Source: an uncultured Butyricicoccus sp. (lineage in GTDB: Bacteria > Bacillota > Clostridia > Oscillospirales > Butyricicoccaceae). From it: a DNA stretch of 42,047 bases. Location: positions 1 to 42,047 of the forward strand of contig CAJFUJ010000006.1 in NCBI GenBank assembly GCA_904420185.1, in the 5' to 3' direction. The translations under genes were made by a program, and so were the position numbers. The notes below the pieces were generated by a model that was not told the DNA's origin, searched no databases, and worked only from the letters and a program-made list of their open reading frames with translations. Within the stretch, counting starts at the first letter, position 1; every line of letters starts with the position of its first letter. Positions 1-7,075 of the stretch are shown here, in pieces.

Positions 1-191
1 CCAGGCCCCTTTTTTCCCCTTCCCGGAATGCCAATTCCGGAGGGTCCAGGGGCGTGCCCCTGGCGGGGGTGCAGGGGGCGGAGCCACCTGCCGGGGGTGC
101 GGGGGCTGGCCCCCGCGGGAAGGGTCCAGGGGCTAGCCCCTGGCGGGGTGCAGGGGCAGAGCCCCGCCGGGGGTGCGGGGGCTGGCCCCCG
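1..191. repeat. GC-rich hairpin-string repeat, copy 1
   Basis: A run of short inverted repeats joined by conserved linkers. Recognisable hairpins are a CCGGAAT-type one near 23-41, CCAGGGG/CCCCTGG at 47-64 and again at 126-143, and GCGGGGG/CCCCCGC near 99-118 and 175-191. Bases 1-120 are almost identical to the reverse complement of 5838-5960, with one small indel. Bases 142-191 match the reverse complement of 41963-42013. No open frame in it looks coding. It begins before the window does and ends exactly at the stop codon of the glycosyltransferase gene, so its hairpins may also end that transcript. Confidence 0.85.
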
Positions 192-1274
192 CTAGGCCCC
201 CGCGAGGGCCCCTGCGATGATCGCCGCATTCTCGCGCAGGCGGCGGTTGTCGGGCGACAGGGCGCAGGCATTTCGGGCGGCGTCCAGGGCCTGCTGCACG
301 CGGCCGGTGTAAAACAGGCCGAGGCTGCGCAGGTCCCAGGGCAGGCTGCTCCAGGCTTGGCTTTCACAGATATAGGTCCGTGGGCGCTCGGTGATGGCCA
401 ATGCGCGGCCGGTCCAATAGGCCACGCCTTCCCAGTCCTGCTCGGCATAGAGCGCCTGGGCCAGGTCCAAATAGGGCTCACGCAGGTGGGGTGCTTCGGC
501 GATGGCGCGGAGGAACCACTGCTTGGCCTGTGCGGTGTCGCCGAGCTGGGCATAGGCCTTGGCGATGTACCGCATGGACGCGCAGCGCTCATCGGCCCAG
601 ACGGCGCGCGGCATAGCCAAATGCTGCCGCAGGGTGCGGATACACGCCTCCCATGCGCCGTAGAAGAAATACTCCCGTCCCAGGTAGTGCATATTCCGGT
701 CGTCGTCGGGGTCCTCGCGCACGGCCAGTTCGAGCAGGGGCAGGTATTGCCCGCGGGATTTGTTGGGGTCGGCATGGTGGTCGAGCTGGATGCCCTCCAC
801 ATAAATTTTGCATTCGGCCGCTTCGCCGGTGGGTACGAGTACCTCGTGCACCGGGTGATGCCAACGATAGCCGTAGCGGGCGTGGATCTTTTCGATCCAG
901 AATACGACCCCTTCCGAGCCGTCGGGGTTGAAGTTCCAGGTGTACCGATAAGCGGCCCGGGTGGTGCCGGGTTGCCAGGCTTGCTCCAGGGTTTTCCGCC
1001 AGCCGGGGTGAAAGCATTCGTCCAGGTCGGTGCACACGCAAACATCGGCATCGGCTGGCACGAGCGCGAGCGACCGGTTGCGGGCCACATCGAACCGCCA
1101 GGGGTCGATGCGCGCCTGGGTCACCTGCGCGCCCAGGCTGCTCAGCCGCTGGACGGTGTCGTCCTCGGAGCCGGTATCCAACACATACACTGCGTCGGCC
1201 TCGCCCATGGACTGCATCCACCGCTCGGCAAAGGCGCTCTCATTCTTGCAAATCGCATAGACGCAAATCTTCAT
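192..1274 (-). CDS. SunS-like family 2 glycosyltransferase with C-terminal TPR region
   Basis: This 360-residue protein starts at the ATG at 1274, preceded by GGGAGGGGAG; the longer frame upstream has no support. The N-terminus (MKICVYAICKNE) and the block VLDTGSEDDTV near residues 31-41 are typical of GT-A family 2 enzymes. DLDE at 83-86 is the likely metal/nucleotide-sugar DxD motif, and EKIH plus HPVHEVL near 128-146 match the SunS/TPR glycosyltransferase group. Residues after about 200 look like helical TPR repeats. SunS itself glycosylates a peptide (sublancin), and relatives occur widely in Firmicutes and phages. The gene overlaps the upstream 55-codon gene by ATGA, which suggests co-translation and makes that small protein a candidate substrate (inference). 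The sugar donor and target cannot be told from sequence. Confidence 0.85.
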   Translation of the reverse strand: MKICVYAICKNESAFAERWMQSMGEADAVYVLDTGSEDDTVQRLSSLGAQVTQARIDPWRFDVARNRSLALVPADADVCVCTDLDECFHPGWRKTLEQAWQPGTTRAAYRYTWNFNPDGSEGVVFWIEKIHARYGYRWHHPVHEVLVPTGEAAECKIYVEGIQLDHHADPNKSRGQYLPLLELAVREDPDDDRNMHYLGREYFFYGAWEACIRTLRQHLAMPRAVWADERCASMRYIAKAYAQLGDTAQAKQWFLRAIAEAPHLREPYLDLAQALYAEQDWEGVAYWTGRALAITERPRTYICESQAWSSLPWDLRSLGLFYTGRVQQALDAARNACALSPDNRRLRENAAIIAGALAGA

Positions 1275-1438
1275 AGCGCTCCCCTCCCTGCCGCAGCGCT
1301 TGGCTGGGGCAGTTGGACCGGTGTGGGCGGTGTGGGCGGCGCGGTCCATTCGGCCCACTCCTGCTGCAAGGGCAGCGGGCCGCGCATGGGCGGCGGGTTA
1401 CGCGGCGCGCTGAGCAGGCCGCCATAGACAGATTCCAT
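1271..1438 (-). CDS. small Pro-rich protein coupled to glycosyltransferase (55 aa)
   Basis: A short gene with a strong ribosome binding site (AAGGAG, nine bases before ATG at 1438). Its TGA overlaps the glycosyltransferase start as ATGA. The product begins MESVYGGLLS, has 13 prolines in 55 residues, a Thr-Pro stretch (TAPPTPPTP, residues 32-40), two Trp and no Cys. I recognise no family. The Thr/Pro segment resembles O-glycosylated linkers, so it may be an acceptor for the coupled SunS-like enzyme, but the missing Cys argues against a sublancin-type S-glycopeptide. No export signal is evident. Alternatively it is a translational-coupling leader. That it is translated is well supported by RBS and overlap; the function is unknown. 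Confidence 0.6.
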   Translation of the reverse strand: MESVYGGLLSAPRNPPPMRGPLPLQQEWAEWTAPPTPPTPVQLPQPSAAAGRGAL

Positions 1439-1488
1439 CCTCCACTTCTCCTTTCCGGGGTTGGTTCCGGTTTTGCCGGACAGTCCAT

Positions 1489-1517
1489 CTTATGCAGCGC
1501 GCGCGGGCGGTGTCCAA
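1489..1517 (-). promoter_or_regulatory. possible promoter for small gene/glycosyltransferase
   Basis: On the minus strand TTGGAC (1512-1517) and CATAAG (1489-1494) are separated by 17 bases. Both hexamers are imperfect. The -35 overlaps the edge of the upstream terminator's T-run, so a fresh transcript would start just after termination of the regulator operon. Confidence 0.35.
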
Positions 1518-1550
1518 AAAAAGCTCCCCTTTGCCTCGGCAAAAGGGAGC
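1516..1550 (-). terminator. intrinsic terminator
   Basis: A 13-bp stem with one mismatch (arms at 1523-1535 and 1538-1550, GCTCCC/GGGAGC ends) is followed on the minus strand by seven T's at 1516-1522. It sits between the two-component remnant and the small gene/glycosyltransferase pair. Confidence 0.8.
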
Positions 1551-1809
1551 GCGTTGTTTAGGGTCTGTCTGGCGCGACCGGTTTTGGGATACAGACCACG
1601 CCAAACAGAAGGGAAAAGGATAAAAAAAGAATCAGCCTTTTTGGGGGAAAGGCGATCTTTGGAAGCCCGTGCCTGGAGATGCCCAAGCCCTGGCCTTCCA
1701 TATTGTTATTTTACCATGGTAACCTTAAAGAAATATGAAATTTATCCGCCAAATAACCGCAAAAAGGGATAAAATCCGCGCCTGGAAAACCGGCGGTTTT
1801 TGGGCGTTT
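1551..1809. other. non-coding interval
   Basis: Between the terminator and the kinase remnant I see no convincing gene. The open frames here lack ribosome binding sites and family resemblance. The interval is AT-richer than its surroundings. Just after the kinase stop there is a small perfect inverted repeat (AAAACCG C CGGTTTT, about 1787-1801) without a T-run. Confidence 0.5.
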
Positions 1810-2055
1810 TCACCGGTCGAGGGGCAGGCGCACGAAGAAGCTGACCACTCCCTGCTGGGAGCGCATCCAGATTTTCCCTTTCATCGCCCGGGTGAGGCTT
1901 TTTGCGATGGGCAGCCCCAGGCCGTAGCCGTCCGGGCCGGTGCGGGCGGGGTCCAGGCGGTAGAACCGGTCGAACAGCGCACACGCCACGCCCAGCACCA
2001 ACGCCACCACCAGCATCATCGCCGCGACCATTTTCCACCGCAGCCGCCGGATCAT
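1810..2055 (-). pseudogene. histidine kinase remnant with internal deletion
   Basis: The 81-residue frame starts with a kinase-like N-terminus, a basic leader then one hydrophobic span (residues 8-27). It passes directly into the last part of a HATPase_c domain: the F-box DRFYRLD (29-35), the G2 region GYGLGLPIAKSL (43-54) and the C-terminal strand ending VRLPL. The sensor region, second membrane span, HAMP, HisKA with its phospho-accepting His, and the N and G1 boxes are all missing. The reading frame is kept, and the ATG overlaps the regulator stop as ATGA, exactly as expected of an intact RR-HK operon. An in-frame deletion of some 200 or more residues is the simplest explanation. It cannot be a working kinase; whether the 9-kDa membrane peptide has a role is unknown. 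Confidence 0.8.
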
Positions 2056-2729
2056 GCCCCGCCCTGCTGCAAGTGGTAGCCCATGCGGCGCACCGCCTGG
2101 ATGCGCACGCCCGAATGGATGTGTTTGAGCTTTTTGCGCAAAAAGCTCACATACACCTCGACCACGTTGCCCTCGACCTCGGTTTCATACCCCCACACCT
2201 TGACCAGCAGGGTTTCCTTGGACAGCAGGTTTTCCCGGTTGGCCAGCAGCAGCCGCATCAGCGCGAACTCCCGCGCCGACAGCGTGGCCTGCCGGTTGCC
2301 GCATGAGAGCATGCCGGTGAGCAGGTTGAGCTTTACATCGCCGTAGGTCAGTTCTTCGGACACCACCTCGCCCTGGCGGCGCAGCAGCGCGCGCAGGCAG
2401 GCCAGCAGTTCCTCGCGGGCGAAGGGCTTGGTCAGGTAATAATCGGCCCCGCAGTTGAGGCCGCTGACCCGGTCGGCGGTTTCGGCGCGCGCGGTCAGCA
2501 GCAGCACGGGCAGCGCCGACCCTTCTCCCCGCAGGCGGCGCACCAGCTCCAGCCCGTCCAATCCGGGCAGCATGATGTCCACCACTGCGGCGTCATAGAT
2601 GCCGCTGCGCGCGTCGTCCAGGCCGGTCAGGCCGTCGTGGGCCAGATCGACCAGATAATGCTCCTGCCCCAGCAGGTCGGCCAGCGTATCTGCCAACCGC
2701 AGCTCGTCCTCCACCACCAAAATGCGCAT
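2052..2729 (-). CDS. OmpR/PhoB-family response regulator
   Basis: A 225-residue protein starting at ATG 2729, preceded by AAGGAGG; an upstream in-frame ATG lacks a site. The receiver domain (1-120) has acidic residues ED at 8-9, the phospho-acceptor Asp51 in VVDIMLPG, and the conserved Lys in LTKPF. The C-terminal winged helix (about 130-225) ends with the usual VEVYVSFLRKKL and RRMGY block. It binds DNA as a phospho-dependent transcription factor. The coupled kinase gene is wrecked by an internal deletion, so this is functionally an orphan regulator unless another kinase or acetyl phosphate serves it. Target genes are unknown. Confidence 0.93.
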   Translation of the reverse strand: MRILVVEDELRLADTLADLLGQEHYLVDLAHDGLTGLDDARSGIYDAAVVDIMLPGLDGLELVRRLRGEGSALPVLLLTARAETADRVSGLNCGADYYLTKPFAREELLACLRALLRRQGEVVSEELTYGDVKLNLLTGMLSCGNRQATLSAREFALMRLLLANRENLLSKETLLVKVWGYETEVEGNVVEVYVSFLRKKLKHIHSGVRIQAVRRMGYHLQQGGA

Positions 2730-2835
2730 CCGATGGCCCTCCTTTTCCAATCTTGCTAAGGCCATCATACGCCTTCTGGTTGAACAAACTGTGCGCAGCC
2801 GGTGTAGTTTTTGTGAACCTGCGGATTTGGGGCGG

Positions 2836-3642
2836 TCAACTGCGCCCGTCTTTCATCTGGTAGAGCGACGCGCGCCGCTGCAAGATGGCCGGGTTTTGCG
2901 TCCGGTATGCGTCCAAGTTTTCGACGTCGCACCGGACCATCAGCATCCCCTCGGCTGCACCCAGGCTGCCCAGCGGCGTGCCAACCGGGTCATAGGCGCA
3001 GCTCTCCCCCAAAAAGACGTGGGGTTTGGTGTGGTCGGCGGCGCAGACGAACACGCCGTTTTCGATGGCGCGGGCGTTCAGCAGGGTATGCCACTGTGCA
3101 TTTTTGCCCGGGCCGGCGACAAACGCCGAGCACACGACGAGCAGCTGGGCGCCGTCCAGCACTTGCAGCCGCGCCAGCTCGGGGAAGCGGATCTCGTAGC
3201 ACACCAGCAGGCCCAGCCTGCCGAAGTCGGTGTCCACCGGTTGGAACAGGCGGTCGCCGGGCAAAAAGTGGTCGCTTTCCTGGAAGCTGGGCGAGCAAAA
3301 CAGGTGGGTTTTGCGGTGGGCGCGCACGATGTGGCCGTCCCGGTCGATGAGCACGGTGGTGTTATACAGCTTGTCCCCGCCGGTGCGTTCGAGCAGGCCG
3401 CAGGCGATGTACAGCCCGTGCTGCCGCGCCAGGGCGCACAGCCCGGCGGCAAAGGGGCCGTCCAGCGTCTGTCCGGCCGGGAAATCCCCGCCCTTTTTGG
3501 GGTAGCCCATGCCGTATTCGGGCAGGACGAGCAGGTCAGCCCGGGCAAACCCGGCCTGTCCGGCGTAGGATGCGATGGTTTCCAAGTTGACGGCCGGGTC
3601 ACCGGCTGCGCTGAATTGTGCCAATGCGATGGTTGCGCACAT
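2836..3642 (-). CDS. nitrilase-superfamily carbon-nitrogen hydrolase
   Basis: A 268-residue cytoplasmic amidohydrolase with the complete catalytic triad: Glu42 (LLVLPEYG), Lys111 (HRKTHLF) and Cys148 (LVCYEIRFPE). The length and the motif order fit the omega-amidase/NIT-type branch, which deaminates small omega-amides such as 2-oxoglutaramate, or cleans up deaminated metabolites; the true substrate cannot be read from sequence. It is the last gene of the amidase-radA operon, 28 bases after the radA stop. Its start at 3642 follows a GTGAGGTG-type site. No link to radA function is obvious. Confidence 0.88.
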   Translation of the reverse strand: MCATIALAQFSAAGDPAVNLETIASYAGQAGFARADLLVLPEYGMGYPKKGGDFPAGQTLDGPFAAGLCALARQHGLYIACGLLERTGGDKLYNTTVLIDRDGHIVRAHRKTHLFCSPSFQESDHFLPGDRLFQPVDTDFGRLGLLVCYEIRFPELARLQVLDGAQLLVVCSAFVAGPGKNAQWHTLLNARAIENGVFVCAADHTKPHVFLGESCAYDPVGTPLGSLGAAEGMLMVRCDVENLDAYRTQNPAILQRRASLYQMKDGRS

Positions 3643-3670
3643 CCTGTTTCACCTCACGCTTTCTCAAAAA

Positions 3671-5026
3671 TTATAACACCGCGGCAATGGCCTGGGCGAT
3701 GGTTTTCACCCGCACCACGTGCATCCCCGGGGGGATGCCGTCGGCCGGCTGGTCGGGCATGATGCAGGTATGGAAGCCCAGGCGGTAGGCTTCCGAGATG
3801 CGCTGGGCCGCGCAGCTGACCGCGCGCAGTTCGCCGGTCAGGCCGACCTCGCCGAAGCTCATCACGCCCTCGGGCAGCGGCTTGTCCCGGAAGCTGGACA
3901 CCAGCGCCAGCACCATCGGCAGGTCGATGGCCGGTTCGTCCAGCCGCATCCCGCCCACCACGTTGACATAGGCGTCGCTGCCTGCCAGGAACAAGCCGGC
4001 CCGTTTTTCCAGGATGGCCAGCAGCAGCACCATGCGGTTGTAGTCCACCCCGGCGGCGGTGCGGCGCGGGGTGCCGAACACGCTCTTGGCCACCAGCGCC
4101 TGCACCTCGGCCAGCAGCGGGCGGGTGCCCTCCATGGCGCAGGCGATGCAGTTGCCCGCCGCCCCGGCCGGATGGCCGGCCAGCATGGCGGCCGAAGGGT
4201 TTTGCACTTCCAAAAGGCCGTGGTCGCTCATCTCGAACACGCCGATTTCGTTGGTCGAGCCGTAGCGGTTTTTGGCCGCGCGCAGGCAGCGGAACGGGCC
4301 GGTCTGTTCGCCCTCGAAGTAGAGCACGCAATCGACCATGTGCTCCAAAATTTTGGGGCCTGCCAGGGTCCCTTCTTTGTTGACGTGGCCGACCAAAAAG
4401 ATGGTAACCCCGCGCCGTTTGGCGTACTGCATGAGCAGCATGGCGCATTCCTTGATCTGGGTCGGGCCGCCGGGGGCGGAGGGCAGTTCGCGCCGGTAGG
4501 CGGTCTGGATGGAATCGACGATGAGCACATCGGGCGCGAGCGCGTCGGTTTCGGCCAGGATTTGTTCCATATCGGTTTCGGCCAGCACATACAGGTCCTG
4601 AGACGACACCTGCAACCGCTGGGCGCGCAGCCGGATCTGCCGCAGCGACTCCTCGCCCGACACATACAGCACCTTGGCGGTGCGGCACATCTCCTGGCAC
4701 ATTTGCAGCAGCAGGGTGGATTTGCCGATGCCGGGTTCGCCGCCCACCAGCACGAACGAGCCGCGCACTGCGCCGCCGCCCAGCACCCGGTCCAGTTCGC
4801 CGATGCCCGAGCCAAAGCGGATCTCGCCGCTGGTTTGGATTTCGTCCATGCGCACCGGGCGGATGCGCGTGCGCCCCTCGCTGGGCAGCACGCTGCGCGC
4901 GCGGGTTTCGGGCTGGGCCTTGTATTCGCTCAGGGTGTTCCATGCCCCGCAGGACGGGCATTTGCCGTACCATTTGGGGCTTTCATACCCGCAATCGCTG
5001 CATAAAAAAAGGGTTTTTTGTTTCAT
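3671..5026 (-). CDS. radA: DNA repair protein RadA (Sms)
   Basis: A 451-residue branch-migration ATPase that acts with RecA on recombination intermediates. The start is ATG 5026, in an ATGA overlap with the upstream amidase; the longer frame is not supported. An N-terminal zinc finger has Cys9, 12, 23 and 26. The Walker A is GGEPGIGKST (95-104). The RadA-specific KNRYGS motif lies at 252-257 (KNRFGS in most relatives, a conservative change). The C-terminal Lon-like domain is present and the length is normal for the family. It is the middle gene of a three-gene operon. Confidence 0.97.
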   Translation of the reverse strand: MKQKTLFLCSDCGYESPKWYGKCPSCGAWNTLSEYKAQPETRARSVLPSEGRTRIRPVRMDEIQTSGEIRFGSGIGELDRVLGGGAVRGSFVLVGGEPGIGKSTLLLQMCQEMCRTAKVLYVSGEESLRQIRLRAQRLQVSSQDLYVLAETDMEQILAETDALAPDVLIVDSIQTAYRRELPSAPGGPTQIKECAMLLMQYAKRRGVTIFLVGHVNKEGTLAGPKILEHMVDCVLYFEGEQTGPFRCLRAAKNRYGSTNEIGVFEMSDHGLLEVQNPSAAMLAGHPAGAAGNCIACAMEGTRPLLAEVQALVAKSVFGTPRRTAAGVDYNRMVLLLAILEKRAGLFLAGSDAYVNVVGGMRLDEPAIDLPMVLALVSSFRDKPLPEGVMSFGEVGLTGELRAVSCAAQRISEAYRLGFHTCIMPDQPADGIPPGMHVVRVKTIAQAIAAVL

Positions 5027-5736
5027 GGTTGTTGTTCGCTCCAGTATTGTTGGAAGCCCTGCCAGATGCAGGCGGCCAGCTGTTTTTGGTAATCGGGCTG
5101 GCGCAGGGCGGCCTCCTCTTCCGGGTTGGAGAGAAAGCCGCACTCGACGATCACCGCCGGGCAGGTCAGCTTTTTCATCAGGTACACCGCGCTGGAGGCC
5201 GGTTTGGCGCGGCGGATGTTGCCGTTGTCGATTCCGTTCACCAGCGCGGTTTGCAGGTGTTCGGCCAGGGCCTTGCTGCTGTCATTGTTTTGCGAATAGA
5301 ACACCTGGGCGCCGAAGTACTGTGGGTCCTCGAATTTGTTGAGGTGGATGCTCAGGAAAACGGCGTTCGGGGCCTGGCTTGCGATGCGTTCGCGGGCGGC
5401 CAAATCAGCGGCCTTATTTTGCCGGATGGATTGGTTTTCATCGTAGTCCAGGGCCTGGTCATCGGTGCGGGTGCACTGGGCCGGGTAGCCAAAGCATTGG
5501 GCCAGCGCGCACAGGCTTTGGGAGATGCGCAGGTTGATCTGTTGTTCGGTGGTGCCGCCCGGGCTGACTGCGCCGCCGTCGAACCCGCCGTGCCCAGCGT
5601 CGATGACCAGCGTGGGCAGGGTCTGCCCGGCGGAAAAGACGCCGAGCGTCTCGCGTCCGGCCCACGAGCCCAGCGCCAGCACCAAAGCGGTTGCAGCCAG
5701 CAGCCCGGCGCAGATCAGGCGTTCTTTTGTTTTCAT
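5023..5736 (-). CDS. cwlD: N-acetylmuramoyl-L-alanine amidase, CwlD-like
   Basis: A 237-residue exported amidase that cleaves the lactyl-amide bond between MurNAc and the stem peptide. The start chosen is ATG 5736 after a GGGGG site; upstream sequence in frame is low-complexity repeat. One N-terminal hydrophobic span (about 7-26) acts as signal or anchor. The Amidase_3 zinc ligands are visible: His49 (DAGHGGFDGG), Glu64 and His131 (SIHLN), and the catalytic Glu198 (VECGFLSN). Size and layout match the germination-specific CwlD, which makes muramic-lactam in spore cortex, implying a sporulating host (inference). A generic amidase is the alternative. Translationally coupled to radA. Confidence 0.85.
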   Translation of the reverse strand: MKTKERLICAGLLAATALVLALGSWAGRETLGVFSAGQTLPTLVIDAGHGGFDGGAVSPGGTTEQQINLRISQSLCALAQCFGYPAQCTRTDDQALDYDENQSIRQNKAADLAARERIASQAPNAVFLSIHLNKFEDPQYFGAQVFYSQNNDSSKALAEHLQTALVNGIDNGNIRRAKPASSAVYLMKKLTCPAVIVECGFLSNPEEEAALRQPDYQKQLAACIWQGFQQYWSEQQP

Positions 5737-5808
5737 GGCGGTTCCCCCTTTTGCGCCGCATAGGCGCTGCCCTATCCATATGCGCCGCCCAGGGAACCTA
5801 TGCTTTGT

Positions 5809-5817
5809 ATTATACCA
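5809..5817 (-). promoter_or_regulatory. extended -10 promoter for amidase-radA operon
   Basis: On the minus strand TGGTATAAT is a perfect extended -10 (TGnTATAAT); no good -35 is seen at 17 bases. The amidase start lies about 75 bases downstream. The hairpin repeat begins just upstream. Confidence 0.6.
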
Positions 5818-5837
5818 TAAAGTCCCCCCGGCGTCCA

Positions 5838-6024
5838 CCGCGGGGGCCAGCCCCCGCACCCCCGGCAGGTGGCTCCGCCCCCTGCACCCCCGCCAGGGGC
5901 CAGCCCCTGGACCCTTCCGCCCGGAATTGGCATTCCGGGAAGGGGAAAAAAGGGGCCTGGGGACGTGTCCCCAGCGCGGTCCAGCCGCGCAGGCTGGCCG
6001 CTGCCCGCAGGCAGCGGAACCCCC
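5838..6024. repeat. hairpin-string repeat, copy 2 (longest)
   Basis: Successive short inverted repeats are strung together: GCGGGGG/CCCCCGC near 5839-5857, CCAGGGG/CCCCTGG near 5893-5910, CCGGAAT/ATTCCGG at 5920-5939, GGGGAC/GTCCCC near 5959-5972, GCGCGG/CCGCGC near 5974-5990 and CCGCTGCC/GGCAGCGG near 5998-6018. The first 120 bases match copy 1 in reverse complement; the last 70 match copy 3 in the same direction. It fills the gap between the amidase promoter and the membrane-protein gene. Confidence 0.85.
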
Positions 6025-6026
6025 CT

Positions 6027-6773
6027 CTACGCTAACCCGAGCACGAACACCCCCAGCGCGGCCAGTGCCAGGACTGCCCAACCGATGCGCCTGCCAAGTA
6101 GCTCCCACTCAGCGGGCTGGGCCTGTTCGGCGTCGCGGATGACGAACGACATACGCCACCGGAACAGCGTGTCGGCAAACACAATGGCCACTGCGTTGAT
6201 GGCGCATAACAGCACACCGAACACCCAGCCCCAGATTGTGCCATGATGGGTCTGCACCGGCCCGGCCAACAGCTGGAGAATGTCATTCACCGCGGGCGCG
6301 CTCTCCTCATAGGGCAGGTCTGTGTTATAAACGACGAACATGGGCTCATCCCAATATAATGTACCATCGGTGTTGTAGAGCAGGTAGGAACTGCCGGCGT
6401 CGACCACGCCGCCGCGAAACAGCACATCATTGTCCTGCCGTACTTCGACGCCGGTCATCTGGTCGCGCAGGTCGTGATTTTGCGGGATAGCGGAGGGGTC
6501 CTCTCGGGCGGTGTACGGCCCATAGACAGCATCGCCCCATTGATAGCTGACCACATGATCGTCCGAAACGGTGAATACCGCCGTTTCCCCTTGGACTTTG
6601 CCGGTATAGACGGTGCGATCCTGCTCATATGCCGGGACCAAAATTGCATCCCGATACGCAAACCCCACCCGGGTCAGTGTGATGGGATACAGCACACTGA
6701 ACACCAGCACCATGACCAGCATCCCCAGCAGCACCCCCTTGGGATACAGCGTTAACCGTTTGATTGCGCGCAT
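6027..6773 (-). CDS. membrane protein of unknown function
   Basis: A 248-residue protein that I do not assign to a family. It has one N-terminal membrane span (about 13-33), a predicted extracytoplasmic region of about 150 residues rich in Tyr/Asp/Val and beta-type sequence, then two C-terminal spans (about 180-202 and 229-247). The start ATG 6773 follows AAGGGGG. It stands alone between two copies of the hairpin repeat, with its own extended -10 promoter. The two repeats could make this gene mobile or prone to recombination, but nothing in the gene itself suggests transfer. Confidence 0.7.
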   Translation of the reverse strand: MRAIKRLTLYPKGVLLGMLVMVLVFSVLYPITLTRVGFAYRDAILVPAYEQDRTVYTGKVQGETAVFTVSDDHVVSYQWGDAVYGPYTAREDPSAIPQNHDLRDQMTGVEVRQDNDVLFRGGVVDAGSSYLLYNTDGTLYWDEPMFVVYNTDLPYEESAPAVNDILQLLAGPVQTHHGTIWGWVFGVLLCAINAVAIVFADTLFRWRMSFVIRDAEQAQPAEWELLGRRIGWAVLALAALGVFVLGLA

Positions 6774-6790
6774 ATCCGCACCCCCTTGCA

Positions 6791-6826
6791 GCCGCTTAGC
6801 GGCCTGTGTATGTCATCCCCAGTATA
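6791..6826 (-). promoter_or_regulatory. extended -10 promoter and leader hairpin
   Basis: TGTTATACT on the minus strand (TATACT at 6821-6826) forms an extended -10. The leader carries a perfect GCCGCT/AGCGGC inverted repeat at 6791-6803, between the presumed start site and the ribosome binding site; it could be an operator or a simple RNA hairpin. Confidence 0.5.
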
Positions 6827-6887
6827 ACATAGCCTTCCAAAATTGTATATACGACCGAGTGGTTTTCTGCGCGCTGCACCCCCCAAA

Positions 6888-7030
6888 AGGGGCCTGGGGA
6901 CTTAGTCCCCAGCGCGGTCCAGCCGCGCAGGCTGGCCGCTGCCCGCAGGCAGCGGAATCCCCCTTTCAAAATCCGCCTGCCGGATTTTGAACTATTTTTA
7001 ACATCAAAGAGGTTCGCCCCGCGAACCTCC
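6888..7030. repeat. hairpin-string repeat, copy 3
   Basis: Bases 6890-6960 repeat 5951-6021 in the same orientation; within the first hairpin only the loop differs (GT against TTA), while both arms are unchanged. Two further inverted repeats follow: TTCAAAATCCG/CGGATTTTGAA (6965-6991, five-base loop) and AGGTTCGC/GCGAACCT (7010-7028, three-base loop). They run straight into the terminator of the CBS-domain gene. Confidence 0.8.
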
Positions 7031-7036
7031 CCCTGC

Positions 7037-7069
7037 AAAAAAATCCGCCCTCCCCGAAAGGAAGGCGGA
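7037..7069 (-). terminator. intrinsic terminator of CBS-domain gene
   Basis: A 10-bp GC-rich stem (7044-7053 with 7060-7069, one wobble pair) is followed on the minus strand by seven T's (7037-7043), just after the stop of the CBS-domain gene. Confidence 0.88.
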
Positions 7070-7075
7070 CGGTTT

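Noticed and set aside
1-191. CRISPR-like array of short repeats
   Set aside because: Units are self-complementary hairpins of varying type with no unique, evenly sized spacers, and no cas genes are nearby.
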